Positions 46,370 to 55,837 of a stretch of DNA of 64,000 nucleotides are shown here, one piece after another. Location of the stretch: assembly GCA_021851405.1 (NCBI GenBank), contig JAJZDW010000014.1, forward strand, positions 18,087 to 82,086. The letters run 5' to 3'. The notes below the pieces were generated by a model. It saw nothing but the letters and a program-made list of their open reading frames with translations. It made no database searches and had not been told where the DNA came from. The stretch's first letter is position 1. Each line of letters opens with the position of its first letter. The translations under genes and the position numbers were made by a program. The stretch is from Pseudomonadota bacterium. Its GTDB lineage: Bacteria; Pseudomonadota; Gammaproteobacteria; Steroidobacterales; Steroidobacteraceae.

Positions 46370-48934
46370 TCAAAGCCATTTCATCAGACCCATGCCGAGC
46401 GGGTGGGCGAGCAGTTCGTGCCAGGGATAGATCCGCACCTCGGTCGCGAACTGGCCGCAGCCCGGCGGCTCGGCTTCGAGTGCGAAGACTGCCGCGCCCT
46501 CAGTCCACTCGCCGGTGTGCCGCAGCGGTGCGCTCCACACGCCGGGGCGTGGCGGCGTGCTGAAGGCGCACAGCGGTGGTGGCTCGGTGCTCGAGTGCGG
46601 CAGCAGCCGTCGGGCGTGGAACTCGATGCGCACATCGTCCGGCTGCAAGCCGGGCAGATGCGCCGCGATGCGCAGCCGGACCCGCTGTTCGCGGGTGATC
46701 TCGGCCGAGGCGTCCTCGATCAGCCGCAAATCGATGCGGTTCCAGGCGGCGCGGATGCGCTGCTGCCATTCGGCCAGCTGGCGAGCGCCCGCATAGTCGT
46801 GCGTGGCGAGCCGGCGATGCTGCTCGGCCGCCGGACGGTAGAGCTTCTCGGTGTAATCGCGCAGCATGCGATCCATGTTGAATCGCGGGATGACGCTCAT
46901 CATGGCTTGCTTGGCGCGCCGGATCCACTCGGTGGAGCGACCGCGGACGTCGCGCTGGTAGTAGAGCGGGATCACCTCTTCCTGCAGCGTATGCAGGATC
47001 AGTTCCGACTCGATCGCATCGCGCCGGTCCCAGTCCTGCACGTCGGAGGGCGGGATGCCCCAGCCGTTGTCCGCCATGCACCCCTCGGCCCACCAGCCGT
47101 CGAGCACGCTCAGGTTCAGCCGGCCGTTGATGGCCGCCTTGATGCCCGACGTGCCGCTCGCCTCGAGCGGTGCGATCGGCGTGTTGAGCCAGACGTCGAC
47201 GCCCGAGACCAGTGAGCGGGCGAGCTGCAGGTCGTAGTCCTCGAGGAAGATGATCCGGCCAATGAACTCCGGGGAGGTCATCAGCTGGCGGATCTCGCGC
47301 AGCACTTGCTTGCCCGGCTCGTCGGCCGGGTGCGCCTTGCCGGCGAACAGCAGGACCACCGGGCGGTCCGGATCATTGAGCAGGCGGGCGAGCCGCGCCC
47401 GGTCGCGCAGCAGCAGCGTGGCGCGCTTGTAGGTCGCGAAGCGGCGCGCGAAGCCGATGGTCAGCACCTCGGGACGGGCCGGATCGAGCAGCCGCGTGAT
47501 GCGTGCCAGCTGCGCGAGGCTCATGCCCTTGCGCCGATACTCGCGCTCGAGCCGCTGGCGCACCGCATCGAGCATCTTGGACTTGACGGCCTGCGAGGTC
47601 TCCCAGAACCGCTCATCGGGCACCGCCTCGAGGCCGCCCCAGAACGCCACATCGTTCAGCCGCTCGCCCCAGTCGGGGCTGAGTTCGGCGTCGAAGAACC
47701 CGCCCCAGAGCTTGTGCAGGAAGGTCGGTACGTGCACGCCGTTGGTGACGAACCCGACCGGATTGTCCTCGGGGCGGATCTGCGGCCAGTGATCGGCGCA
47801 CAGCTGCGCCGAGACGGTTCCGTGGATGCGGCTCACCCCATTGATGTGGCGCGCGCCATTCAACGCCAGGCGGGTCATATTGAACATACCCGGCACCGAC
47901 GGGGCACTGCCGAGTTCGAGGAAGCGCTCGACGGGCAGGCCCAGATCGTTGATGAAATCCTGGAAGTGCTCGAGGATCAGGCCGTGCCCGAACGCGTCGT
48001 GACCCGCCGCGACCGGGGTGTGGGTGGTGAATACGCAGGCGGCCGCCGTCGCCTCGAGCGCCGCCTCGAAGGGCAGATCGCGGCTCATGTGCTCGCGCAT
48101 CAGCTCCAGGATCAGAAACGCCGCGTGCCCCTCATTGAGGTGCCAGGCCGCCGGTGCGAGTCCGAGTGCACGCAGCGCACGCACCCCGCCGATGCCGAGG
48201 ATCATCTCCTGGCGTACGCGCGTCGACTCGTCCCCGCCGTAGAGCCGCCGGGTGATGTCTCGGTCCGAGGGCGCATTCTCGGGCGTATTGGTGTCGAGCA
48301 GATACACCGGCACTCGGCCGGCCTGAGCCCGCCAGATCCGTGCGGTGACGTCGCGGCCGCCAATGCGCACCGCGATCGAGATCCACCGTCCGCCGGCGTC
48401 GCGCACGGGCTCGACCGGCAGGTCGCGCGGGTCGTGCGCCTTGTACTCGGCGTGCTGCACGCCGTCGTCATCGACCGTCTGGGTGAAGTAGCCTTGTTCG
48501 TAGAGCAAACCGATTGCCACGAAATGCGCGCCGGCATCGCTGGCGGCCTTGCAGTAGTCCCCGGCCAGCACACCGAGGCCCCCCGAGTAGATCGGAAAAC
48601 TCTCGTGAAAGCCGTATTCGGCGCAGAAGTACGCCACCAGCGGCTCGTCTGCCGGAGGCTTGGCGGCGAGGTAGGTATCCAGCAGCTGCAGTGCGGCGTG
48701 ATAACACCCCAGGTACTGCGGGTCGCCGGCGGCCGTGTCGAGTGCGGATTGGCGCACGCAGCGCAGCATCAGCCGCGGGTTGCCCCCGCATTGCTTCCAC
48801 AGCTCAGGCTCCAGGTCCTCGAACAGGGCGCGGATCGGCCGATGCCAGCTGAAAAACAGGTTGCTGGCGAGTTCCGGCAGGCGCGCGAGCGCCTCGGGAA
48901 TGACGGGGGTGATTTCGAGCAGAGTATTGCGCAT
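46370..48934 (-). CDS. glgP: Alpha-glucan (glycogen) phosphorylase, short GT35 type
   Basis: 854-aa PLP enzyme releasing glucose-1-phosphate from glycogen or maltodextrins. Features: FFSWHRPIRALFEDLEPELW near the N-terminus, AYFCAEYGFHESFPIYSGGL, HLNEGHAAFLILELMRE, VFTTHTPVAAGHDAFGH, and near the C-terminus EASGTSGIKAAINGRLNLS with the PLP Lys599. This form resembles the actinobacterial/archaeal-type phosphorylases rather than E. coli MalP. It is the first gene of glgP-glgC-GH57(-LEA-gadB). Confidence 0.94.
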   Translation of the reverse strand: MRNTLLEITPVIPEALARLPELASNLFFSWHRPIRALFEDLEPELWKQCGGNPRLMLRCVRQSALDTAAGDPQYLGCYHAALQLLDTYLAAKPPADEPLVAYFCAEYGFHESFPIYSGGLGVLAGDYCKAASDAGAHFVAIGLLYEQGYFTQTVDDDGVQHAEYKAHDPRDLPVEPVRDAGGRWISIAVRIGGRDVTARIWRAQAGRVPVYLLDTNTPENAPSDRDITRRLYGGDESTRVRQEMILGIGGVRALRALGLAPAAWHLNEGHAAFLILELMREHMSRDLPFEAALEATAAACVFTTHTPVAAGHDAFGHGLILEHFQDFINDLGLPVERFLELGSAPSVPGMFNMTRLALNGARHINGVSRIHGTVSAQLCADHWPQIRPEDNPVGFVTNGVHVPTFLHKLWGGFFDAELSPDWGERLNDVAFWGGLEAVPDERFWETSQAVKSKMLDAVRQRLEREYRRKGMSLAQLARITRLLDPARPEVLTIGFARRFATYKRATLLLRDRARLARLLNDPDRPVVLLFAGKAHPADEPGKQVLREIRQLMTSPEFIGRIIFLEDYDLQLARSLVSGVDVWLNTPIAPLEASGTSGIKAAINGRLNLSVLDGWWAEGCMADNGWGIPPSDVQDWDRRDAIESELILHTLQEEVIPLYYQRDVRGRSTEWIRRAKQAMMSVIPRFNMDRMLRDYTEKLYRPAAEQHRRLATHDYAGARQLAEWQQRIRAAWNRIDLRLIEDASAEITREQRVRLRIAAHLPGLQPDDVRIEFHARRLLPHSSTEPPPLCAFSTPPRPGVWSAPLRHTGEWTEGAAVFALEAEPPGCGQFATEVRIYPWHELLAHPLGMGLMKWL

Positions 48935-49083
48935 GGCACCGGGATTGGAAACGATGATTGCCTCGAAAGTCTAGCCGCTTCGTACCGGTCTGCGCACATC
49001 GAGCTGTGCACTCTTATGGTGCGCCCCCCCGGACGGTGCGCATGTGCGAGAATCCTGAGCCGTCGCGCAAGCTGGAGCGTGTC

Positions 49084-49608
49084 ATGCGAAACGGTCTGAC
49101 TACTCGGGCGGGCATTGCGGCCGTGCTCACGGCTGCGCTGCTGATGGGCGGCGCACCGGCCGGCGCGCAATCCATGACGCTGGAGAATCTCGATCATTTT
49201 CCGCGCGCCACGCTCGTCATCCAGGCGCCGGGGCACGTGTACCGCTTCCGGGCCTGGATCGCCGATACCCCGGCGCGCCAGGCCCAGGGACTGATGTTCG
49301 TGCGCGACCTGCCGGCCGACCAGGGCATGATTTTTCCCATGCGCCCGCCGCAGGTGGCTAAGTTCTGGATGGCCAATACCTACATTCCGCTCGACATGCT
49401 GTTCGTTGCACCGGATGGGCGGATCGAGAAGATCACCGCCAACGCCAAGCCGTTCTCGCTAAAAACCATCAGCTCCGGCGCGCCCGTCGAGGCGGTGATC
49501 GAGATCGGAGGCGGGGAGGCGCGCGCCCTGGGCATTACGGTCGGCGCGCTGGTCCAATGGTCGCCTAATCCAATAGGAGACTTCCCAGCGTTGCCGGGGA
49601 GGCAGTAA
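49084..49608 (+). CDS. DUF192 family exported protein
   Basis: 174-aa protein with a signal peptide (AAVLTAALLMGGAPAGAQS) and a DUF192 domain: YRFRAWIADTPARQAQGLMF, VRDLPADQGMIFPM, KFWMANTYIPLDMLFVAPDG and IEIGGGEARALGI. Such proteins are small, often periplasmic and of unknown function. ATG 49084 lies at the signal peptide start. It is the last normal-looking gene before the IS-rich region; the IS200 remnant begins 30 bp after its stop codon. Confidence 0.88.
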   Translation: MRNGLTTRAGIAAVLTAALLMGGAPAGAQSMTLENLDHFPRATLVIQAPGHVYRFRAWIADTPARQAQGLMFVRDLPADQGMIFPMRPPQVAKFWMANTYIPLDMLFVAPDGRIEKITANAKPFSLKTISSGAPVEAVIEIGGGEARALGITVGALVQWSPNPIGDFPALPGRQ

Positions 49609-49684
49609 AAGTTTGACAGTTTCTGGATTCCACCGGCGAAACTCTACAGCGTGAGCCGCCAAGCACACGCAGAGGAGTTTCACG

Positions 49685-50081
49685 GTGGACGAAGCAGGGA
49701 ATCTAAGTCACACGAATTGGCAGTGCAAGTATCACACGGTGTTCACTCGAAATGCCGCAGAAAGACGCTGTACAGGCAGTTCAGGCGCTATTTGGGGGAG
49801 GTCGCAGGAGGAGAGCCGGATCGAGGGGGGGCATCTGATGCCGGAGCACGTGCACATGATGATCGAGATACCGCCGAACTATGCGGTGTCGCTGGTGGTG
49901 GGGTACATCTAAAAAGAGCGCGATTCACGGGGCGCGCAGCCGGAATTTGGTGGGGCGGCATTTCGGGGCACGGGGGTACCTTGTATCCACGGTGGGGCGC
50001 GAGGAGGAGGTGATCCGAGCGTACATCCGGCAGCAGGGGCGCGAAGGCGAACGAATGGAACGGATGAAGCTGTTGAGGTGA
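49685..50081 (+). pseudogene. IS200-type transposase (Y1/HUH), frameshifted and internally deleted
   Basis: Segments of an IS200 TnpA are scattered across three frames: NWQCKYHTVFTRN (frame of 49685), then CRRKTLYRQFRRYLGEV in another frame, then SRIEGGHLMPEHVHMMIEIP with the HUH-type His-x-His, then KSAIHGARSRNLVGRHFGAR and STVGREEEVIRAYIRQQ carrying the likely catalytic Tyr. Compared with the family about six residues are missing after GEV, and at least three frame changes are needed. The protein cannot be made. Confidence 0.8.
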
Positions 50082-50082
50082 T

Positions 50083-50146
50083 GGGCCACCTATTGGTGGC
50101 CCGCTCGGGTAGGGGTCGCGTTAGCGCCCCCGGGCTTTGCCCGGGG
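50083..50146. repeat. Two strong hairpins at the right end of the IS200 remnant
   Basis: GGGCCACC/GGTGGCCC (8-bp stem, loop TATT, 50083-50102) and CCCCGGGC/GCCCGGGG (8-bp stem, loop TTT, 50128-50146) flank a GGGTAGGGG stretch. They may be the right-end hairpins recognised by TnpA, or a REP-like unit; both begin next to a GTAG-type motif. Confidence 0.6.
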
Positions 50147-50484
50147 ATGGTCACTGCCGCCAATTTGCAGCTTTTGGACGGGTCGAGGCCATCAAATTCC
50201 AAGGTAATCAGAGCTCGAAGCGCTGCGTCCGCTCACTTGGTTGTGCATGATTTTTCTTTCAGGCATTTGGTTCTCTTTTGTGGGTAATGTGCCAAATCTC
50301 ACGCCTTCACTGTGCCATTTATGCAACCGAATGACGTCTTTACAGGCATAAGACGATTGCCCTATATTCGATTCCCTATGTTTGGCGTGCTGCTAGCAGC
50401 TGCCGTAACAAAAAAGACACAGGTCTCGTAAGAGCAACAAACGCTTAGAATGTGGCCTCGCCAGAGAGCCGGGAGATTTTAGAT
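50147..50484. other. AT-richer leader region of the TonB receptor gene
   Basis: About 340 bp without a gene, visibly lower in GC than the core genes. It must hold the receptor promoter; TTGCCC and TATATT near 50360 are too close to form a pair, and no box is assigned with confidence. GGGAG at 50471-50475 is the likely ribosome site for ATG 50485. Confidence 0.4.
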
Positions 50485-53454
50485 ATGAGTGTCAATCGCA
50501 GTGTAAGACAGGCCGTACGGCACGTCCTTATGGTCGGCGCCCTTGCCGCTATTGGAGTGGCTGGCCATGTGGCGATCGCTGCTCAAGCGCAGCCCGAACA
50601 GGCGACAGTTGCTAAGCCGACGAAGTCGAGCAAGAAGCAACCGACCCAATTGCAGGAAGTCGTGGTCACAGGCTCGCTGATTAGGCAAAGCAGCTTGAAT
50701 ACTCCCAGTCCTGTTTCGGTGATTTCTGCGACGGATTTGACTGATTCGGGGTTCAGCAATGTATCGAGCGTGCTTCAAAGTCTCTCGTCCAATGGCGCCG
50801 GCTCCCTGAGTCAAGCGTTCCCGCAGGCGTTCGCGCTGGGCGGTTCGGGAATCGCGCTGCGTGGCCTCACGGTGGGCTCGACTCTGTCCCTCATCGATGG
50901 CGAACGCATGGTGCCGTATCCGCTTGCGGATGATGGCGAGCGCGATTTCGTCGACCTTTCCGCCATCCCGATGGATGTCGTGAGCCGAATCGAAATTCTC
51001 AAAGATGGCGGTTCAGCGGAGTACGGCTCCGATGCCGTCGCCGGCGTGGTAAACGTCATTTTGCGCAAAACGTACGTCGGTTTGAGCGGCGGCGCAGAAA
51101 TCGGTTCAACGATTCATGCTGACGGCACTACCGAACATATACATGCAATAGCCGGTATCGGGCATCTTTCCACCGATGGCTACAACGCTTACGTGGCGGT
51201 TGAATTTCGGCATCAGGATCCAATCCGACTGCAAAATCGCAGTGGCCTCTGGGCCAATACGAACTGGGGCCCTTACGGCGGCAATGACCAGCGCCCCGGC
51301 GCAAACAATCCAGCTGTCGGTGCAGGCGCAACAAGTACGTCGCAGCTTCCGTACATCCCGGGAGGCTACGTTCTTAACCCTGCAACGAATCTATTTGATT
51401 CGACGAGCGTGTTTCTCAACCCGAATTCGTCATATCTGCCGAGTAACTGCTCTGGCTCGAACGCGACTTACACGAGCTGGTACAACAATCAGTGTGTGAC
51501 TCCGACAAATCAGGAGATACAGCCTCAGTCCGTGACATTTGACATTCTGGGCCGTTTCACCAAAACACTGCCGCACAATTGGCTCTCAATCACCACCGCG
51601 TCATTGTTCCGTAGCGAGGCCGAGCAGGTTCTCGGTGGCGTGCTTTCGGCCAACAACGCAAATCCATTTGTCAATGTGGCCGGTGGAATCGGGATTCCGA
51701 CGTCCATTGTGACGCAGAATAACGTTCTGCTTCCGGTCGGTGCGCCCAATAATCCCTTTAATCAGCCGGCGATTTTCTACTTCAACTTTCCGCAGTACAT
51801 CCCTTCCGGTCAGGGAGTCACCAATACCTACCGCATCTTTGAGACATTGCGGGGTAAGGCGTTCGGCTGGCGCATCCACGGTTCGGCGGGATACATGTAC
51901 GATGAGTTGACTCAGACGCTGTACGGTGCGGTCATGCCGTCGGTGTTGAATCAGGACATCACCAGTGGCGTTAACTTCACTAGTTTGACTAACCAGCAGA
52001 TCAATGCGCTATTTCCGGCAGAAAAGGCCACCGACAGCAACAAGTTGACGGTCGTCGATGTGCACGGCTCGCGTAATCTCATGCAGCTGCCTGGTGGACC
52101 TTTGGCGTTTGCACTCGGTGCTGGCTATTACCATCTGAGCAAATACTCGCCTGCCCCGCTCACTGTTGCCGAGGGTCTGCAGGCAGGTAATAACGCGTAC
52201 GTGGAGGGAATCCAGACAAACTACAATGCGTACGCCGAGCTTGAAGGTAAGCCCATCAAGAACCTGTCATTGGACGTTGCATACCGCTTCGACCACTTCA
52301 ACACGTACGGGCACTCTTTCACGCCGAAGTACTCCGTCAAGTACACTCCGTTCAATTGGCTGACGCTTCGTGGAACTTACACTAAGGGCTTCCGGGCACC
52401 GAATCCTGCTGAGGCGGGAACCTCTGGTGCTCTGTTCTACGGTTATCCCGCCTACGACACCACTCTTTGCCCGGGTGGTAGCGGCAGCGCTCCTGGAGTC
52501 TTCCCGAGCCAGTGTGGTAGCGTAATTGGCCTTCAGGTTGCTAATCCGAAGCTGAAGCCCGTGACCTCGCACAGTTACGACTTTGGCTTCATTCTTCAGC
52601 CGACACATAATGTCTATTTCTCTGCGGATTACTGGGACATTACCGTCAGTCAAGACATCCAGTCCGGCACGAATCTACTGTTCCTCGGCGCCTTGACTCC
52701 GGCTCAGATCTCGGCGGATTACCCGCTGGTGCGTGGTCCCGTGGTAACGTTGGCCTGTAATCCCGGCACGAGTTCCACTGGCTTTGTTTGCCCGGCGAGT
52801 GGTCGTGCGGTTACGCCGGTTGGTCCTGTGGCCTATCAACCGATCGGCTACTACAACGCAACAACAACGTCGGTCAACGGGTTGGATCTAAGCTTCCGCA
52901 CTAACATGGACCTTGGTCGTTACGGGTCTTTGGTTTTCAAACTGAACGAATCTCATACGTTCCACTACATCTTTGGTGCGGCTGGCAACAAATACGATTT
53001 GGCAGGAACGCACGGGCCGACCATCGTTTCGGGCGATACTGGAAACCCCAAGGATCGGGCCCGAGCTTCTCTGAAGTGGCGCTATCGCGGACTACGAGTG
53101 GCGCTCTCGGCGAATTTCACGGGTCATTTCAATTTGCTTGATCCCACGCTCGGCATCCCAACCTGCGCGGCTGGTCTGCCGAACAGCGGGCACTTCCCGT
53201 TCTCGCTCACCTCGGTGCCGAATGGATTGCAGGGATATTGCGAAGTCAGCCATTTCACCTACTACAACCTGTATGCTAAGTACTGGTTCAACAGCAGGCT
53301 GAATGCTCACATTTCGGTCGTGAACTTGTTGAATACTGCTCCATCGGTGGATTTGCAGACATACGGTGCGGGTTCTGCTGCGTATAGCACCTTGGAGCAG
53401 GTGGGTGCGGTCGGAACGATGGTCATGGTGGGCTTCCACTACGACTTCGAATAA
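50485..53454 (+). CDS. TonB-dependent outer-membrane receptor
   Basis: 989-aa outer-membrane active transporter powered by TonB. Signal peptide: MSVNRSVRQAVRHVLMVG, then AALAAIGVAGHVAIAAQAQ-type residues with AxA. A lysine-rich linker leads to the TonB-box-like QLQEVVVTGS. The plug domain follows (NTPSPVSVISATDLTDSGF, IPMDVVSRIEILKDGGSAEYG, SDAVAGVVNVILRK), then a 22-strand barrel ending in GTMVMVGFHYDFE. Substrate unknown; such receptors in this lineage often carry oligosaccharides or peptides. Codon use is visibly AT-richer than upstream core genes. A strong hairpin terminator follows at 53485. A second, broken receptor of the same type lies at 62.5 kb. Confidence 0.93.
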   Translation: MSVNRSVRQAVRHVLMVGALAAIGVAGHVAIAAQAQPEQATVAKPTKSSKKQPTQLQEVVVTGSLIRQSSLNTPSPVSVISATDLTDSGFSNVSSVLQSLSSNGAGSLSQAFPQAFALGGSGIALRGLTVGSTLSLIDGERMVPYPLADDGERDFVDLSAIPMDVVSRIEILKDGGSAEYGSDAVAGVVNVILRKTYVGLSGGAEIGSTIHADGTTEHIHAIAGIGHLSTDGYNAYVAVEFRHQDPIRLQNRSGLWANTNWGPYGGNDQRPGANNPAVGAGATSTSQLPYIPGGYVLNPATNLFDSTSVFLNPNSSYLPSNCSGSNATYTSWYNNQCVTPTNQEIQPQSVTFDILGRFTKTLPHNWLSITTASLFRSEAEQVLGGVLSANNANPFVNVAGGIGIPTSIVTQNNVLLPVGAPNNPFNQPAIFYFNFPQYIPSGQGVTNTYRIFETLRGKAFGWRIHGSAGYMYDELTQTLYGAVMPSVLNQDITSGVNFTSLTNQQINALFPAEKATDSNKLTVVDVHGSRNLMQLPGGPLAFALGAGYYHLSKYSPAPLTVAEGLQAGNNAYVEGIQTNYNAYAELEGKPIKNLSLDVAYRFDHFNTYGHSFTPKYSVKYTPFNWLTLRGTYTKGFRAPNPAEAGTSGALFYGYPAYDTTLCPGGSGSAPGVFPSQCGSVIGLQVANPKLKPVTSHSYDFGFILQPTHNVYFSADYWDITVSQDIQSGTNLLFLGALTPAQISADYPLVRGPVVTLACNPGTSSTGFVCPASGRAVTPVGPVAYQPIGYYNATTTSVNGLDLSFRTNMDLGRYGSLVFKLNESHTFHYIFGAAGNKYDLAGTHGPTIVSGDTGNPKDRARASLKWRYRGLRVALSANFTGHFNLLDPTLGIPTCAAGLPNSGHFPFSLTSVPNGLQGYCEVSHFTYYNLYAKYWFNSRLNAHISVVNLLNTAPSVDLQTYGAGSAAYSTLEQVGAVGTMVMVGFHYDFE

Positions 53455-53484
53455 TGGCTGTTTGAAATAATCTGTCGAGAAGTG

Positions 53485-53519
53485 CCGGCGCGGCATGCAA
53501 TGCCGCGCCGGTTTTTTTT
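53485..53519 (+). terminator. Rho-independent terminator of the TonB receptor gene
   Basis: A perfect 12-bp stem, CCGGCGCGGCAT (53485-53496) and ATGCCGCGCCGG (53500-53511), loop GCA, followed by eight T residues (53512-53519). The ISL3 element begins at the very next base. Confidence 0.92.
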
Positions 53520-54833
53520 GGTTCTTCACTCAATTCCGGGGAACGCAGCCCGGATTTTGAGGAAGAAGTACGCGTCATCACGGAAGCCGTAGGCCATCCG
53601 CTTGATGACTTTGATCTTGTTATTGATGCCCTCGAGCACGCTGGTGTGCAGCGGATAGCGGCAGTGAGCCAGCAGCCCCGGCAGGTAACCGCGCAGTTTT
53701 AGCGCAAAGGCCTTCAGCGGCTCGATGCGGCTACGAATTGCCCGACGGAACCAGGCGAGCCAGAAGCGCCGGGCATAGCCCTCGTGCCGGTAGCTCCAGA
53801 GCTCCTTCAGATCGTCTTTGAGCACGTAGGTGATCATCAGCGCGCGATTGGCGGCTAGCAGCTCCCTGAGTCGCACCTGATCGGCTTCGCGCGTCACGTT
53901 CTCCCGATTGCGCAGCAGCAGCCAGCGGCTGCCTTTGACCAGGCGCCGTGCATGCCGGTCGTCGCGCAGCCGATTGGCCTCATCGACGCGCACGCGGTCG
54001 ATGACCTCCCGACCGTACTTGGCCACCACGTGGAAGAGGTCGTAGACGATCTGCGCCTGCGGGGCCTGGGCCCGCACTTCCTGTTCGAATGCCCCGTTCA
54101 TGTCCATGACTACCGCCTTGAGCGCCGCACAGCCCTCAGGACCGAGCAACGTGAAGAATGGCCGTATCCCCTCTCGAGAGCGCTCGCGCCCGACCCACAG
54201 GACTCGTTTGCGAGCAGGCTCGATGACCACCGTGGCGTAGCGGCGCCCGCGCTGGATCGCGAACCCGTCCATCCCGATCACCGTGACCCCTTTGAGATCC
54301 ACCGGTCCCAATCGCCGCTCGAGCGAGCGTCTATCGATGTTCTTGACCGTCTTCCAGTTCAGGCCGAAGTAATCGGCCACGTGCCGGATCGACATCACCG
54401 CGCACAACCGCGAGACGCTCTCGGCCAGACGCTTCGTCACCCGCGCGTACGGATCGAGCCACCCGAGCAGCTCGAGCTTCGGCCCGCAGTGCGGGCACGC
54501 CACTCGGACCCGTGGGATCTCAAGCTGCACGGCGTGCTCGAACATCGGCAAATCCCGCACGGTGCGCCACTCGGTGTCGTGCAACGCTGGCGCTTCGCGC
54601 CAGCACCCGCTGCAGTACGCCGGTCGGGTCCGATCCCGCCGCAGCCTCAGCACGCACCAGCTGCGCTCGCCACGGCGCTCCTGGCGCCACCCGCATCGTT
54701 CATACCCGTCCCACCTACCAAGGGCGGAAATACACTCCTGCCTTCTTGATGCCTGGTAACACCAAGTTAGCAGTGGATGCGACCGTTCGCCTCACCCCCC
54801 GCGTCCAGTCACCCCGGAAACGGAAGAAGAACC
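53520..54833 (-). mobile_element. ISL3-family insertion sequence (copy 1), 1314 bp
   Basis: Terminal inverted repeats are visible: GGTTCTTC-N6-TTCCGGGG at 53520-53541 and its mirrored form at 54812-54833 (16 of 22 bases match). Inside is one transposase gene reading toward the left end. Flanks TTTTTTTT (left) and TTCTTTTA (right) agree at 6 of 8 positions, possibly a decayed 8-bp target duplication. Insertion is exactly behind the T-run of the receptor terminator. Confidence 0.8.
53526..54765 (-). pseudogene. ISL3-family transposase, probably N-terminally frameshifted
   Basis: From GTG 54653 to the stop runs a 375-aa ISL3 transposase: CSGC zinc-finger half, VACPHCGPKLELLGWLDPYA, helix-turn-helix SIRHVADYFGLNWKTVKNID, the first catalytic Asp in VIGMDGFAIQRG, DMNGAFEQEV, YDLFHVVAKYGREVID, and SVLEGINNKIKVIKRMAYGF with the Glu. 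Upstream of 54653 the natural N-terminus is split: RWDGYERCGWRQERRGERSW is in frame but has no start, while GIKKAGVYFRPW in the next frame (start near 54765) ends at TAG 54715-54717. A four-base TAGG insertion would explain this. The residue after the first Asp is Gly where Glu is usual. Probably inactive; a GTG restart at 54653 cannot be excluded. Confidence 0.65.
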
Positions 54834-54909
54834 TTCTTTTACTGGGGCACAGTCCCGGTGCGCAACGGGCGTATAGTGATCTTCGGCGCTAGTGACTCGC
54901 AGGAACGCT

Positions 54910-55837
54910 ATGAAGGCAATCGCCTCTATCCTGTGCTTGGCATCACTGTTGCCTCTCTCGGTGATAGCGGCGGCCGGTCTTCATCCGGTCGCCGCGGTCC
55001 ATGGCCAGAGTTTGCTCTCCTCGGCGCCCGTGCAAGTCAATCCACCTGGTCAGATCGTCTTTCCCGTCAGGATCGACGGGCGCAGACGGTTCAGTCCTCG
55101 CGCCGCGACTGGTCAAGATGCTCCGGCTCGTTTCGCGTACGGGGCGCGTGGAGCGTGTCGAAGGGGTCACCGGGACACAGCCACTGCACTCGGTCAGCTT
55201 GGACAGCCTGCAGGTGGGTCGGATCGTGAGGCACGACGTGCACATGCCGATCTGCTCGACGCCGATCATGAAGCAAGTCGATGGCATTCTCGGAATGGCG
55301 GGGTTCGGACCGGTACGGATCGCCGTGGACTTCCGGCATCACCAAGTGGCGATTGATCGCTCGAGCCGCGGCTCCCTGCTGGGGTTTCTCGATATCCGCG
55401 CCGTGCGTACCCCCGGCGGGCTCCTCGTGATACCCGCGCGGGTCGGAGGTGTTGCAGTCGAGGCAGTGATCGACACCGGATCACCCGTTACGCTCGGTAA
55501 CGCTGCGCTACGCAAGGCACTGCTGTCGCGTGCCGGTGGGGTTTCCAAGACGCCGATCTACGGGGTGACCAGGCAGATCTCAACGGGCGCGACCGCCGTG
55601 GCGCCGACACTGATTCTCGGGCCCGTGGCCATTGAACATCTGCCCATCGTCTATTCTGATGTTCCGATTTTCCGTGAATGGAATCTACAGCGAAAACCTG
55701 CGGTCCTCATTGGCACCGATGCACTGAGGGTCGCAGAGTCGCTAGTGCTCGACTATCCGCGCGCACGTGTCTATATTCTGCCGGCACCGCCGCCGACCTC
55801 GATGCTTGCGGCGCTCGATCTTCCGCTGGGCGGCTAA
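54910..55837 (+). pseudogene. Retropepsin-like aspartyl protease, frameshifted with first active site lost
   Basis: ATG 54910 gives a signal peptide (MKAIASILCLASLLPLSVIA) and the approach to the first protease lobe (PGQIVFPVRIDGR), which then runs out of frame. From about 55083 the next frame continues the same protein: GADGSVLAPRLVKMLRL, IVRHDVHMPICSTPIM and a second lobe with VEAVIDTGSPVTLGN (second Asp-Thr-Gly) to 55837. In the family RIDGRGPF is followed by a hydrophobic strand and DTGA; here that strand and the first Asp-Thr are missing exactly at the frame change, so a small deletion removed catalytic residues. The gene cannot make an intact enzyme. The neighbouring IS elements fit local decay. 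Confidence 0.75.

Larger units (their letters stand above)
49638..50146 (+). mobile_element. IS200/IS605-family (IS200-type) remnant
   Basis: A decayed single-gene element. At the left a hairpin is formed by GAAACTC (49638-49644) and GAGTTTC (49675-49681), with GCGTG/CACGC inside; then the broken tnpA; then two right-hand hairpins at 50083-50102 and 50128-50146. Order and spacing resemble IS200 ends, but exact tips are uncertain. No target duplication is expected for this family. Confidence 0.65.

Noticed and set aside
47306..49099. 597-codon plus-strand open frame
   Set aside because: Antisense to glgP; no recognisable domain.
50000..53454. TonB receptor at 50.5 kb as a recent transfer
   Set aside because: Lower GC than the core genes is suggestive, but outer-membrane receptors often differ in composition; not enough to claim transfer.
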